In this document: in pieces, positions 17,572 to 26,736 of the stretch
Layout of the letters: the number at the start of each line of letters is the position of its first letter
How positions within the stretch are numbered: position 1 is the stretch's first letter
The notes under the pieces: model-generated
What the model saw: only the letters and a program-made list of their open reading frames with translations
Database searches by the model: none
Told to the model about the DNA's origin: nothing
Origin: Danxiaibacter flavus
GTDB lineage: Bacteria; Bacteroidota; Bacteroidia; Chitinophagales; Chitinophagaceae
Reading direction: 5' to 3'
Length of the DNA: 64,000 nt
Assembly (NCBI RefSeq): GCF_041060425.1
Contig: NZ_JAULBC010000004.1
Coordinates: 248,001-312,000, forward strand
Translations under genes and position numbers: made by a program

Positions 17572-18711
17572 ATGACACAAATTGTCTTAGGTTGCGTATT
17601 GTCATTTGTTGTTACGTTTTTTCTTATGCCAATCGTAATAAGGATAGCTCATATAAAAAACTTATATGACCTGCCGGATAAAAGGAAAGCTCATACCAAC
17701 CCTACCTCTTCGCTTGGAGGCGTCGCAATTTTTGCCGGGATAGTTATCAGCCTCCTTCTTACGATGAACTTTGCTGACAACAACACCGCATTTCAGTCAT
17801 ACGCCGCTTGTTTCTTTATTATTTTTATCCTTGGGGTAATAGATGATATAGTTATTATATCTGCGTGGAAAAAGGTGGTAACCCAGCTCCTTATAAGTGT
17901 AGTATTGTCTTTTAAGGCCGGCCTGCTCATTGATAACCTGCATGGTTTTATGGGCATTGACAACCTTGACGTTGTTTCTAGTCATTTATTCACGTTCTTC
18001 ACAGTGATCGTTATCATAAATGCCTTTAATCTTATTGATGGTATTGACGGATTAGCGGGTTCCCTGGGCGTGTTTTCGTCAATAGCGTTCGGTATTTTTT
18101 ATCTTATTAATAAAGATTATTCTTATGCATTGCTGGCTTTCAGCGTAGCAAGCAGTTTCCTTGGCTTTCTCATGTATAACTTTCCTCCGGCAAAAATATT
18201 CATGGGCGATTGCGGCTCATTATTGCTGGGGTTGATCATGAGTGTAATGGCAATTCACTTTATACAAACTGCGCCTTCTGCACCGGTATTGCCAATTACT
18301 GCCTCCCCGGCAATTGCATTTGGAGTATTGCTGGTTCCTTTAATGGACGCTTTGCGTGTATTTATTATCCGTGTATCGAAAGGACTATCTCCTTTTGCGC
18401 CAGATAGAAATCACCTGCACCATTTACTAATTGATAAAGGTTTTACTCACAAAAAAGTAACGCTTACCATACTTGGGATTAGCGTTCTTTCAACCGTTAT
18501 AGTATTTTTTGCACAACTTTCACTTGGTACAACAGCTATTATTAGCAGCCTGGTATTGACTTTCTTTGTCAGTGTGTACCTGTTGAAACGTTATGTCTAT
18601 GGTAAACGTCGTCTTCTGCACATCGTAAATGAAGCAGACAACGAAGATGACAACGTAAGGGTTGTTCCTATTTTTAATCCCGCAGACAAAGTTGTTACGA
18701 AGGAAGAATAG
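17572..18711 (+). CDS. Undecaprenyl-phosphate sugar-1-phosphate transferase (WecA/MraY family)
   Basis: Integral membrane enzyme that moves a sugar-1-phosphate, probably N-acetylhexosamine-1-phosphate, from a UDP-sugar to undecaprenyl phosphate and starts a surface polysaccharide. The 379 residues carry about ten membrane helices and the family landmarks DLPDKRKAHTNPTSSLGG, the aspartates of FNLIDGIDGLAGSLG, PAKIFMGDCGSLLLG and the loop DRNHLHHLLIDKGF, which favours WecA/TagO over MraY. A charged tail (EADNEDDNVRVV) follows. I chose ATG 17572 over the TTG six bases upstream. It is divergent from the transketolase gene and stands alone, not in a glycan cluster. Confidence 0.91.
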   Translation: MTQIVLGCVLSFVVTFFLMPIVIRIAHIKNLYDLPDKRKAHTNPTSSLGGVAIFAGIVISLLLTMNFADNNTAFQSYAACFFIIFILGVIDDIVIISAWKKVVTQLLISVVLSFKAGLLIDNLHGFMGIDNLDVVSSHLFTFFTVIVIINAFNLIDGIDGLAGSLGVFSSIAFGIFYLINKDYSYALLAFSVASSFLGFLMYNFPPAKIFMGDCGSLLLGLIMSVMAIHFIQTAPSAPVLPITASPAIAFGVLLVPLMDALRVFIIRVSKGLSPFAPDRNHLHHLLIDKGFTHKKVTLTILGISVLSTVIVFFAQLSLGTTAIISSLVLTFFVSVYLLKRYVYGKRRLLHIVNEADNEDDNVRVVPIFNPADKVVTKEE

Positions 18712-18752
18712 AGTGTGGTGTATTTGCGTTTTTAGTTTATGGCATATTTGAT

Positions 18753-18760
18753 TAGATTTG
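18753..18760 (+). promoter_or_regulatory. Possible -7 box of frr
   Basis: TAGATTTG matches TAnnTTTG and ends 21 bases before the frr start. The nearest upstream TTTG gives a spacer longer than usual, so support is limited. Confidence 0.33.
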
Positions 18761-18781
18761 CCGCCGCTAAACTTTTAATTT

Positions 18782-19345
18782 ATGTCTGAAGAATTGGATC
18801 TTATCATGGATGATGTTAACTCTTCCATGAAAAAAGCAATAGATCACCTGGAAGTAGAATTAACTAAGATAAGAGCCGGCAAAGCATCTCCTGCCATGTT
18901 AAACGGCATCAATGTAGACTATTACGGTTCGCCCACACCTATAAGCAATGTCGCCAATGTAACCATACTGGATGCAAAAACCGTTAGCATTCAACCGTGG
19001 GAAAAAAATATGCTTGCTCCTATTGAAAGAGCAATTATGCAGGCCAACATTGGTATTACTCCTCAAAATGATGGTGTTCAAATTCGCCTGTTTCTTCCTC
19101 CTTTAACTGAGGAAAGAAGGAAAGAGCTGTTCAAAAAAGCCAGCGGTGAAGGCGAAAACAGCAAAGTAGCCATCCGCAACCTTAGAAGGGATGCCATGGA
19201 GCAAATTAAAAAGCTGCAGAAAGACGGTTTGAGCGAAGATGCGGCAAAAGATGCTGAAAAAGATATTCAGGACCTGACAGATAAATTCATCAGTCTTGTT
19301 GATAAACATCTGGCAGCAAAAGAAAAAGAAATGATGTCGATCTAA
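18782..19345 (+). CDS. frr: Ribosome recycling factor
   Basis: Splits post-termination ribosomes together with EF-G. The 187 residues match the usual 185. Recognisable segments are MKKAIDHLEVELTKIRAGKA with PAMLNGINVDYYGSPTPI near the N-terminus, the hinge after VSIQPWEKNML, IGITPQNDGVQIRLFLPPLT and the C-terminal helix (ERRKELFKKASGEGENSKVA, RNLRRDAMEQIKKL). In many bacteria pyrH precedes frr; here the preceding gene is the sugar-phosphate transferase 70 bases away. A clear terminator follows. Confidence 0.97.
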   Translation: MSEELDLIMDDVNSSMKKAIDHLEVELTKIRAGKASPAMLNGINVDYYGSPTPISNVANVTILDAKTVSIQPWEKNMLAPIERAIMQANIGITPQNDGVQIRLFLPPLTEERRKELFKKASGEGENSKVAIRNLRRDAMEQIKKLQKDGLSEDAAKDAEKDIQDLTDKFISLVDKHLAAKEKEMMSI

Positions 19346-19364
19346 AATATTGACCAAAGAATAG

Positions 19365-19394
19365 AAACGAGTGGGTTTTACTCACTCGTTTTTT
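19365..19394 (+). terminator. Terminator behind frr
   Basis: AAACGAGTG pairs with CACTCGTTT and is followed by a T-run. Confidence 0.82.
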
Positions 19395-19530
19395 ATTTGC
19401 CGTAAATGTCAATCCGTATTACATAGATTTTTCTTCTTTAAGAATCTGAAAACGATTATATTAGTATAGTTGTTTCGAAACAGAGCTTTGTGAGGAGAAC
19501 GCTATTTCGCTCCTCAGTAAAACCAGCGGC

Positions 19531-20280
19531 ATGGCAAAAATCAGGTTGAAAGACATTAGCACGACTGCTCCATTAAAAACAGATAAGGAAAAAACTAAGG
19601 CAGCTACAGAAAAAATTCTCAGCGAGCTTGACGAACTTCAAAACCTTTTGTACGCAGAATCCAAACATTCCGTTCTGGTGGTTATACAAGCGATGGATGC
19701 AGGAGGAAAGGACGGCGCTGTTCGTCATGTTTTTGGCAGACTCAATCCTCAGGGTGTCCTGGTTAAATCTTTTAAAGTGCCTACGGCAGAGGAACTGGCT
19801 CATGATTTTTTATGGCGCATCCACCAACATACGCCGGCAAAAGGAATGATCCAGGTGTTTAACCGTAGTCACTACGAGGATATCCTGGTTACAAGAGTTC
19901 ACAAAATGATCGATGACAAAACTGCAAAGAAGAGAATAAACGCAATTAATCAATTTGAGCAGTTACTTGTTGAGCATAATAACACAAGGATACTCAAGTT
20001 TTATTTACATGTTTCGAAAGAAGAACAGACAAAACGATTGGAGGAAAGAATCAACGACCGGACAAAACAATGGAAATATAACGAGAATGATCTTCATGAG
20101 GCGCAGTTATGGAAGGATTATATGAAAATGTATGAAGATTGTTTTAACCTGTGTAATGATGTTCCCTGGATCATCGTACCGGCGGACCATAGCTGGTACA
20201 AAGAATACGTCATAGCTAAAACTTTGCGTGATGAACTTAAGGGGCTGAAGATGCGTTACCCGGGATTAAAAAAGGCCTAA
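19531..20280 (+). CDS. Polyphosphate kinase 2 family protein
   Basis: Transfers phosphate between polyphosphate and nucleotides. The single PPK2 domain of 249 residues has the Walker A-type VIQAMDAGGKDGAVRH (51-66), the lid-region segment FLWRIHQHTPAKGMIQVFNR with SHYEDILVTRVH after it, and KFYLHVSKEEQTKRLEERI and PADHSWYKEYVIAKTLRD towards the end. Length and motifs resemble single-domain class I or III enzymes; whether it prefers AMP, ADP or GDP cannot be told from the sequence. It lies alone between the frr terminator and mscL, 44 bases upstream of the latter, which may be cotranscribed. Confidence 0.93.
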   Translation: MAKIRLKDISTTAPLKTDKEKTKAATEKILSELDELQNLLYAESKHSVLVVIQAMDAGGKDGAVRHVFGRLNPQGVLVKSFKVPTAEELAHDFLWRIHQHTPAKGMIQVFNRSHYEDILVTRVHKMIDDKTAKKRINAINQFEQLLVEHNNTRILKFYLHVSKEEQTKRLEERINDRTKQWKYNENDLHEAQLWKDYMKMYEDCFNLCNDVPWIIVPADHSWYKEYVIAKTLRDELKGLKMRYPGLKKA

Positions 20281-20324
20281 GCCGACAAGCACAAAACGTT
20301 TTTTGCAACCTAAAAAAAGACAAT

Positions 20325-20753
20325 ATGGGATTTTTTAAAGAATTCAAAGAGTTTGCAGTTAAAGGCAATGTAATGGACCTTGCCGTGGGTGTTATCATTG
20401 GTGGTGCATTCGGAAAAATTGTATCATCTCTTGTTGATAATATCCTTATGCCAGTGATTGGACTTGTTACTGGCGGCGTGAATTTTACTGACAAATTTAT
20501 CTTACTAAACGACAGTAAGGGTACCGGTTTCCCTTCTCTTGCAAAAGCAAAGGAAGCGGGAGCTCCGGTTTTTGCCTATGGCGCTTTTTTGCAAAACGTG
20601 CTTGATTTTATCATCGTAGCATTCTGTGTATTCCTTCTTGTGAAATTTATGAATACAATCAACAGGAAAAAAGAAGAACCGGCACCTGCGGGCCCAAGCA
20701 GCACAGATCAACTGCTTATGGAAATCAGAGATGAGCTGAAGAAAAAAGCTTAA
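20325..20753 (+). CDS. mscL: Large-conductance mechanosensitive channel
   Basis: Homopentameric inner-membrane channel that opens under membrane tension during hypo-osmotic shock. The 142 residues have the amphipathic N-terminal helix (FFKEFKEFAVKGNVMDLAVG), first membrane helix with VGVIIGGAFGKIVSSLVDNI, a periplasmic loop, the second helix (FLQNVLDFIIVAFCVFLLVK) and a cytosolic helix (LLMEIRDELKKKA). Length is near the family norm of 130-150. It follows the PPK2 gene closely. Confidence 0.97.
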   Translation: MGFFKEFKEFAVKGNVMDLAVGVIIGGAFGKIVSSLVDNILMPVIGLVTGGVNFTDKFILLNDSKGTGFPSLAKAKEAGAPVFAYGAFLQNVLDFIIVAFCVFLLVKFMNTINRKKEEPAPAGPSSTDQLLMEIRDELKKKA

Positions 20754-20913
20754 TTATCACTCCTGATTTACAAAGACTTAGTAAGTTATCAACCTGTTTC
20801 ACTGAGTTTTCCATACCTATGGTACTCAAACGAGTATTTACGGGTAATGCGATACTTTTGTGTATCATGATGAATGTTCTTCATGATCTTGTTTTACCAT
20901 TAAATGTGATATT

Positions 20914-21738
20914 TTGCAAATTCCCGGCTACCAGATAAAATTACCCCAGTTTGAAGGCCCTTTCGATCTTCTGTTGTTCTTTATTGAAAGGGACGAACTG
21001 GATATCTATAATATTCCTATCAACAAAATAACGCAGGACTTCCTCTCGTACATACACGATCAGGAAAAGCTGAACATTGAGCTGAGCAGCGAATTCATTC
21101 TTTTCATTTCCACGCTCATGCGCATCAAGGCAAAAATGTTGTTGCCGCGCAAAGAGATCGATGCCAATGGTGTAGAGATAGATCCGCGCCAGGAACTGGT
21201 AGATAAAATTCTTGAATACAAAAAATTCAAGGAAGCCTCCGTTCAAATGGCTGAAATGGAAGCTATTCGCATGTTGATGGTAAAACGCGGTAATTTGGAA
21301 AAAGATTTATCGCAAATTGGAGAAGATTCATCTGAAGGAACTGAAATACAAAATATTACCCTTTTTAAATTGATGAAAACTTTTGAAAAGGTAATGCAAC
21401 GCGTTCAGGTTAGAAATAATAAACCTGTTCATACCGTTGTTCGCTATAACTACACGATGGAGGAAAGCCGCGAACAAATGTTGCACGTTGTTCAGAAAGA
21501 GAAAAATGTTTCATTCGCAAAGATTTTTGACCATTGCAACGACAGGATCCAGGCAATCTTTCTTTTCCTTTCCATGCTTGAGCTAATACAGCTTAAATTT
21601 ATGACCATACTGGTTGGTGAAGGCCGCAATAATTTCATTGTAGAATGGAACAGCGACAGAGAAGAAGACGCTGCCAATATTGATTTCAACAAGGCCTTCG
21701 GAGATAATAATGATGAAGTAAATCCTTCATTGAATTAG
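20914..21738 (+). CDS. scpA: Segregation and condensation protein A
   Basis: Kleisin subunit of the SMC-ScpAB complex that organises and segregates the chromosome. The 274 residues begin MQIPGYQIKLPQFEGPFDLL, followed by LLFFIERDELDIYNIPINKI and LSSEFILFISTLMRIKAKML, all typical of the N-terminal kleisin helices; the C-terminal winged helix contains KNVSFAKIFDHCNDR and IFLFLSMLELIQLKFM. The family's N-terminus aligns with the TTG at 20914, and no in-frame ATG or GTG lies just upstream, so this is an unusual start codon. scpB is not in the window. The upstream gap of 160 bases is A/T-rich. Confidence 0.93.
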   Translation: MQIPGYQIKLPQFEGPFDLLLFFIERDELDIYNIPINKITQDFLSYIHDQEKLNIELSSEFILFISTLMRIKAKMLLPRKEIDANGVEIDPRQELVDKILEYKKFKEASVQMAEMEAIRMLMVKRGNLEKDLSQIGEDSSEGTEIQNITLFKLMKTFEKVMQRVQVRNNKPVHTVVRYNYTMEESREQMLHVVQKEKNVSFAKIFDHCNDRIQAIFLFLSMLELIQLKFMTILVGEGRNNFIVEWNSDREEDAANIDFNKAFGDNNDEVNPSLN

Positions 21739-21789
21739 TATTTTTTGACAGTTCCGCATATCATTGATATCTGACGATACGATGTACAA

Positions 21790-21821
21790 TAAAAAAGCCG
21801 CGAGAATTTCACGGCTTTTTT
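21790..21821. terminator. Bidirectional terminator
   Basis: AAAAAAGCCG and CGGCTTTTTT form a stem with runs on both sides, between convergent scpA and the PepSY gene. Confidence 0.82.
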
Positions 21822-21822
21822 A

Positions 21823-22986
21823 TTACGATTTTTGATATTCCTTTTCAGGGGCTTTTACTGTTACCGGATGATATTTCTTCTTCTTCTTTTTACCCCACCA
21901 GATTATTACTCCCGTAACTGGCAAACTGGCTGCAATAAGGCTTGCAAAAAATGCCATCACTTTTCCTGGTAAACCAAGAATTGCTCCCACGTGAACATCA
22001 TAGTTCATACGTAATACTTTGTCTCCCAGCTTTGCATCCTTAAACCGGCTGTAGATATGCCTTACTGGTATTTCTTTTAAAGTATACTGATCAAAATAGC
22101 GATAATCTGATTTCCAATATGTCGAGGCATCGGGATTAGCAACAGCCTCTATCGCTACAGAATCATTTTCAGGATAGTGTACTTCTATCAGTTGAGCATT
22201 GCTATGCTCTTTCTTCATTATTTGCCAGATCCTGTCAACGGCAGGCCCTGAACTGCTAAATGAGGCAGGTTTGGGAGCAGAAAAAGTTTCTTCATACAAT
22301 ATCAGTTTTTTGCCGCCGGACAAAGTATAATACATCGATTTTGAGACCCATTGAAAACCCCACACTAGCCCCGTAATAACAATAAAAATAATCACCCATG
22401 TTACATAAAACCCGAGTACGTTGTGCACGTCGTAATTCACGCGGCGCCATTTTGCGCTCCATTTGATAGAGAACCGTTGTTTTCGTGCCGCACTGTTTTG
22501 GGGCCACCATAAGATGATCCCTGTTACCAGCATTATAAAAAAAATCAATGTAGCGCTTGCCACAATCGGTTGTCCGATGGTTGGTGGAAGCCATAAGTAA
22601 TAGTGTCCCATGATTACAACACGGAAAAAATCACGGTTCATATTTTTTATCTTCAACACCTCACCACTGTACGGATTGATGAAGACAATGTAATAATATT
22701 CAGGATCTGCATTATAAAACGAAGCCTGTATGGCTTTCTTTCCACCTTCATAAGTAACACTATGCAATGACTTTCCCGGCAATGCTGTAGTTGCAATCTC
22801 CTTCACTTTTGATGGTGATACCATTGGCCGTTCTTCTTCCTGCACAAACCTGTATGACTGCGTTACGTTTTCAATTTCACGTTCAAAAGCAAGCATGCAA
22901 CCTGTAATACCAAGAAATAATACGATCAGCCCGGAAGCGAGTCCCAGCCATAAGTGAGCAATAAGAACAAACTTTTTCAAAGTCAT
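21823..22986 (-). CDS. PepSY-associated transmembrane protein
   Basis: Membrane protein of the PepSY_TM family, commonly linked to iron or siderophore uptake and flavin/haem-based reduction; exact activity unknown. The 387 residues have an N-terminal helix (AHLWLGLASGLIVLFLGITG), a periplasmic PepSY-like part, helices around 145-165 and 200-220 (YVTWVIIFIVITGLVWGF), the conserved NYDVHNVLGFY and NYDVHVGAILGLPGKVMAF, and a last helix ending WWGKKKKKKYHP. Histidines in helices could bind haem. It is monocistronic and divergent from the FAD/Fe-S oxidoreductase. No TonB receptor is adjacent. Confidence 0.87.
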   Translation of the reverse strand: MTLKKFVLIAHLWLGLASGLIVLFLGITGCMLAFEREIENVTQSYRFVQEEERPMVSPSKVKEIATTALPGKSLHSVTYEGGKKAIQASFYNADPEYYYIVFINPYSGEVLKIKNMNRDFFRVVIMGHYYLWLPPTIGQPIVASATLIFFIMLVTGIILWWPQNSAARKQRFSIKWSAKWRRVNYDVHNVLGFYVTWVIIFIVITGLVWGFQWVSKSMYYTLSGGKKLILYEETFSAPKPASFSSSGPAVDRIWQIMKKEHSNAQLIEVHYPENDSVAIEAVANPDASTYWKSDYRYFDQYTLKEIPVRHIYSRFKDAKLGDKVLRMNYDVHVGAILGLPGKVMAFFASLIAASLPVTGVIIWWGKKKKKKYHPVTVKAPEKEYQKS

Positions 22987-23241
22987 ATTATGATTTAATC
23001 GAATTTCCGTTTTGAATTAGTTTCTGCCGGCAGACGGCATGATGGAATGCCATCTTTCTAATGGCTGCAAAATTGTTCGTCCTTATTTACAACCATTGTT
23101 AGAATAGGGAAATGATATTACGAGAAGAGGAAACATTAAAGCAGAATGCGTTATTTCCACTAACTACTGTTCGCAAAATGGCATCAAAACAAAAGGGAGA
23201 AACAACGTAAATTCGCAATCGCCTTCAACTGAATCGTGACT

Positions 23242-26160
23242 ATGACAATACAAGACAAGTTGCAACAATTAATTGAAACACTGGATGGGGAATTATATGT
23301 TGACGACACCATGCGCATTTTATATTCCACAGACGCTTCTGCATACCGCGAAAAGCCACTGGCTGTGGCAATTCCGAAAAGTACTGACGATTTAAAGAAG
23401 CTTATTGCTTTTGCACGTCAAGAAAAAACATCTCTTATTCCCCGTACTGCAGGAACTTCTCTTGCCGGCCAGGTTGTAGGCGATGGGATTATAGTAGATG
23501 TTTCGAAACATTTCACACAAATACTTGAATTAAATACCGAAGAAAATTGGGTAAGGGTTCAGCCAGGTGTTATACGCGATGAGCTGAATATGTTCCTGAA
23601 ACCACACGGGCTTTTGTTCGGCCCGGAAACATCCACTGCCAACCGGGCAATGATAGGAGGCATGGTGGGAAACAACTCGTGCGGCTCTAACTCTGTTGTT
23701 TACAGAAGTACACGCGAGCACCTGCTCGAAGTAAAAGCATTGTTAAGCGATGGATCCGAAGCTGAATTTAAAGCCTTGTCATTAGACGACTTCCATGCAA
23801 AGTGCGAAGGTGATTCGCTCGAAGCTAACATTTATAAAAAAGTTCGTGGTCTGTTAAGCGACTATAATAATCAACAGGAGATCAGAAAAGAATTTCCGAA
23901 GCAAAGCATTGAAAGAAGAAACACCGGCTATGCAGTAGATGTTTTGCTGGAAAGCGCGCCTTTTACTGCAGGTCAACCTGATTTTAACTTTTGCCAGCTA
24001 ATCGCAGGCTCAGAAGGCACATTGGCTTTTCTTACGGAAATAAAACTTAACGTAGTACCCTTGCCGCCCAAAGAAACCGGCTTGCTTTGCGTTCATTTTA
24101 ATTCGATAGACGAATCTTTAAGAGCTAATCTTATTGCGCTGAAATACGCCCCAACGGCGAGCGAGTTAATAGATCATTATATTCTTGAATGCACCAAAGA
24201 CAATATTGAACAAAGCAAGAACCGTTTTTTTGTGAAGGGTGACCCTGGTGCAATACTTGTTATTGAATTCAAAAAAGAAACAAGAGAAGAAATTACCGCC
24301 ATCGCCCAACAGGTGCAGCATGAAATGGAGCAGGCTGGATTAGGTTACCATTTTCCTTTGCTGTTTGGCGATGACACCAAGAAAATATGGACCTTGCGCA
24401 AAGCAGGTCTCGGATTGCTGAGCAATCTTCCCGGCGACGAAAAGGCCGTACCCGTTATTGAAGATACTGCAGTAGATGTAAATGATCTTCCGGACTTTAT
24501 TCGTGATTTCAATGAAATACTCAAACAGCATAATCTGTATTCAGTTCACTATGCGCATGCAGGATCAGGAGAAATCCATCTTCGCCCGATTATCAACCTG
24601 AAAACAGAAGATGGTAACAGATTGTTCCGCACAATTGCTGAAGAGATTGCAACATTGGTTAAGAAATATCACGGATCATTAAGCGGAGAACATGGTGATG
24701 GCAGATTGCGTGGCGAGTTTATCAAACAAATGGTCGGCGAAAAGAATTACCAGTTGCTGCGCGAAATAAAATATACCTGGGACCCCAACAATATATTCAA
24801 TCCAAATAAGATCGTAGACACGCCGTCTATGAACAGTATGCTGCGTTATACACCCGGACAAAAAACGCCTGCATTCAAAACTGTCTTCCGTTATCACGAT
24901 CAGGATGTGCTGCAGCATGCAGAGCAATGTAACGGATCCGGTGATTGTCGTAAAACACATTTGTCCGGTGGTACTATGTGTCCTTCATTTATGGCAACAC
25001 GAAATGAAAAGGATACTACAAGGGCAAGAGCAAATATCTTAAGAGAGTTTTTAACCAACTCATCCAAGATCAATCGCTTTGACCACAAAGAGATTTACGA
25101 TGTAATGGACCTTTGCCTGAGTTGCAAAGGCTGTAAATCAGAATGTCCCTCAAATGTTGACGTCGCTAAATTAAAAGCAGAGTTTCTTCAACAATACTAT
25201 GATGCTAACGGCGTGCCTTTTAGAAGCAGGTTGATAGCCAACTTTACAAAATCTGCAAAACTGGGGGCCATAGCTCCTGGTTTGTACAATTTTGCGATGA
25301 CCAATAAAGGCATCAGTAATCTTATTAAAAAGACTTCAGGTTTTGCGCCTGAACGCTCAATGCCTCTTTTGTACAGGACAACACTTGAAAAGTGGTTTGC
25401 AAAACACACTAAACAGCAACCGCAGCAAGGCAAACAGGTATACTTGTTTTGCGATGAGTTTACCAATTATAACGATGCTGAAATAGGCATGAAAGCCATT
25501 CAGCTTTTAGAAAAACTCGGATATAATGTTGTTATTCCACAACACGAAGAAAGTGGCAGATCCTGGCTTTCCAAAGGTTTGTTACGCGAAGCAAAAAAAA
25601 TAGCCAACAGAAATATTGCCTTACTAAAGAACATTGTTACAGCAGAAACTCCGCTAATAGGAATTGAACCTTCTGCTATTTTAACTTTCAGGGACGAATA
25701 TATTGACCTGGCTGATGACGATCAGTTTGAAGCGGCAAAGGCGTTGTCTAAAAACGTTTATACGATAGATGAATTTATTGCTAAAGAAATAGACAAGGGC
25801 GCTATTGATAAAAGTAAATTCACCAGGGAAAAACGAAGCATTAAGCTCCACGGCCACTGTCAGCAAAAATCACTTTCATCTGTTGCATCATCTGTTAAAC
25901 TGCTTTCTGTTCCTGAAAATTATTCTGTGGATACAATCCCATCAGGTTGTTGCGGCATGGCGGGTTCGTTTGGCTATGAAAAAGAGCATTACGAACTTTC
26001 AATGAAAATTGGAGAGCTTGTATTATTGCCCACTGTACGCAAGCAGCCTGAAGATGTAATTATTGCTGCACCCGGAACAAGTTGCCGGCATCAGATAAAA
26101 GATGGTACCGGCAGAAAAGCCAAACATCCGGTAGAAATATTATACGAAGCCTTGGTATAA
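23242..26160 (+). CDS. FAD-linked oxidase / Fe-S oxidoreductase fusion (D-lactate dehydrogenase-like)
   Basis: Large fusion of 972 residues that probably oxidises a 2-hydroxy acid such as D-lactate and passes electrons on. The N-terminal half is a PCMH-type FAD domain (VAIPKSTDDLKKLIAFARQE, IPRTAGTSLAGQVVGDGIIV, RAMIGGMVGNNSCGSNS) followed by the FAD-linked oxidase C-terminal domain (HYAHAGSGEIHLRPI, GSLSGEHGDGRLRGEF). After about residue 555 come Fe-S parts: CNGSGDCRKT with CPSFMATR, the CLSCKGCKSECPSNVD motif, and a CCG-type domain with HGHCQQKS and GCCGMAGSFGYEKEHYE. I chose ATG 23242 rather than the GTG six bases upstream. It stands alone and ends at a strong terminator. Confidence 0.92.
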   Translation: MTIQDKLQQLIETLDGELYVDDTMRILYSTDASAYREKPLAVAIPKSTDDLKKLIAFARQEKTSLIPRTAGTSLAGQVVGDGIIVDVSKHFTQILELNTEENWVRVQPGVIRDELNMFLKPHGLLFGPETSTANRAMIGGMVGNNSCGSNSVVYRSTREHLLEVKALLSDGSEAEFKALSLDDFHAKCEGDSLEANIYKKVRGLLSDYNNQQEIRKEFPKQSIERRNTGYAVDVLLESAPFTAGQPDFNFCQLIAGSEGTLAFLTEIKLNVVPLPPKETGLLCVHFNSIDESLRANLIALKYAPTASELIDHYILECTKDNIEQSKNRFFVKGDPGAILVIEFKKETREEITAIAQQVQHEMEQAGLGYHFPLLFGDDTKKIWTLRKAGLGLLSNLPGDEKAVPVIEDTAVDVNDLPDFIRDFNEILKQHNLYSVHYAHAGSGEIHLRPIINLKTEDGNRLFRTIAEEIATLVKKYHGSLSGEHGDGRLRGEFIKQMVGEKNYQLLREIKYTWDPNNIFNPNKIVDTPSMNSMLRYTPGQKTPAFKTVFRYHDQDVLQHAEQCNGSGDCRKTHLSGGTMCPSFMATRNEKDTTRARANILREFLTNSSKINRFDHKEIYDVMDLCLSCKGCKSECPSNVDVAKLKAEFLQQYYDANGVPFRSRLIANFTKSAKLGAIAPGLYNFAMTNKGISNLIKKTSGFAPERSMPLLYRTTLEKWFAKHTKQQPQQGKQVYLFCDEFTNYNDAEIGMKAIQLLEKLGYNVVIPQHEESGRSWLSKGLLREAKKIANRNIALLKNIVTAETPLIGIEPSAILTFRDEYIDLADDDQFEAAKALSKNVYTIDEFIAKEIDKGAIDKSKFTREKRSIKLHGHCQQKSLSSVASSVKLLSVPENYSVDTIPSGCCGMAGSFGYEKEHYELSMKIGELVLLPTVRKQPEDVIIAAPGTSCRHQIKDGTGRKAKHPVEILYEALV

Positions 26161-26167
26161 ACAACAC

Positions 26168-26207
26168 GCGGGTTAGTTACATACAGAACTAACCCGCACT
26201 TTTTTTA
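26168..26207 (+). terminator. Strong terminator
   Basis: A perfect 11-base stem, GCGGGTTAGTT with AACTAACCCGC, is followed by a run of T. Confidence 0.88.
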
Positions 26208-26736
26208 TTGCTTTGCTAACTCTACCCGCTGTTAACATATCTACATTAGTATCTGTCCAATCAAATTGTTATCAGCGTTATCTCTACAAAATTTGATTTA
26301 AAATTTTAACATTTGGCTCACTTTTTGGAGCTGCTCTTCTGTTCTGATCAATTCGATACCGTTTCCCCCTACAGATAACATTTTGATAATTCGTACAAGA
26401 TACGAACGACGCGTTATTGCATTTTTGCAAAGCCTGTAAGGGAGCGTATTGACCTGTAACTAAACAATTCAAATTTTTATTTCAACCGTATGTGTGTTCC
26501 GCTATTTTCGAACAACAATAATTCAGGCAAGCAGCTATCCCCTTATATTTCATTTCTATCAAACCGTGCTCATTCCTTCCAATATTCCATGAAACCCGTA
26601 CACTTACCCGTGACAACATTATTTAATCTTTCTCACTTCGTTCAATCACCGTTCAATAATTACACCTGTTTTTGCACAACAAAAAATTCCTTCCGGGTGT
26701 ATAATAATTATTCATCTTCAAAAATTCAGACAAAGT
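26208..26736. other. Gene-free stretch upstream of the fasciclin gene
   Basis: About 530 A/T-rich bases. A 90-codon frame (26490-26762) overlaps the start of the fasciclin gene and has no recognisable features, so I reject it. I see no repeat family, hairpin or clear promoter here. Confidence 0.45.
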
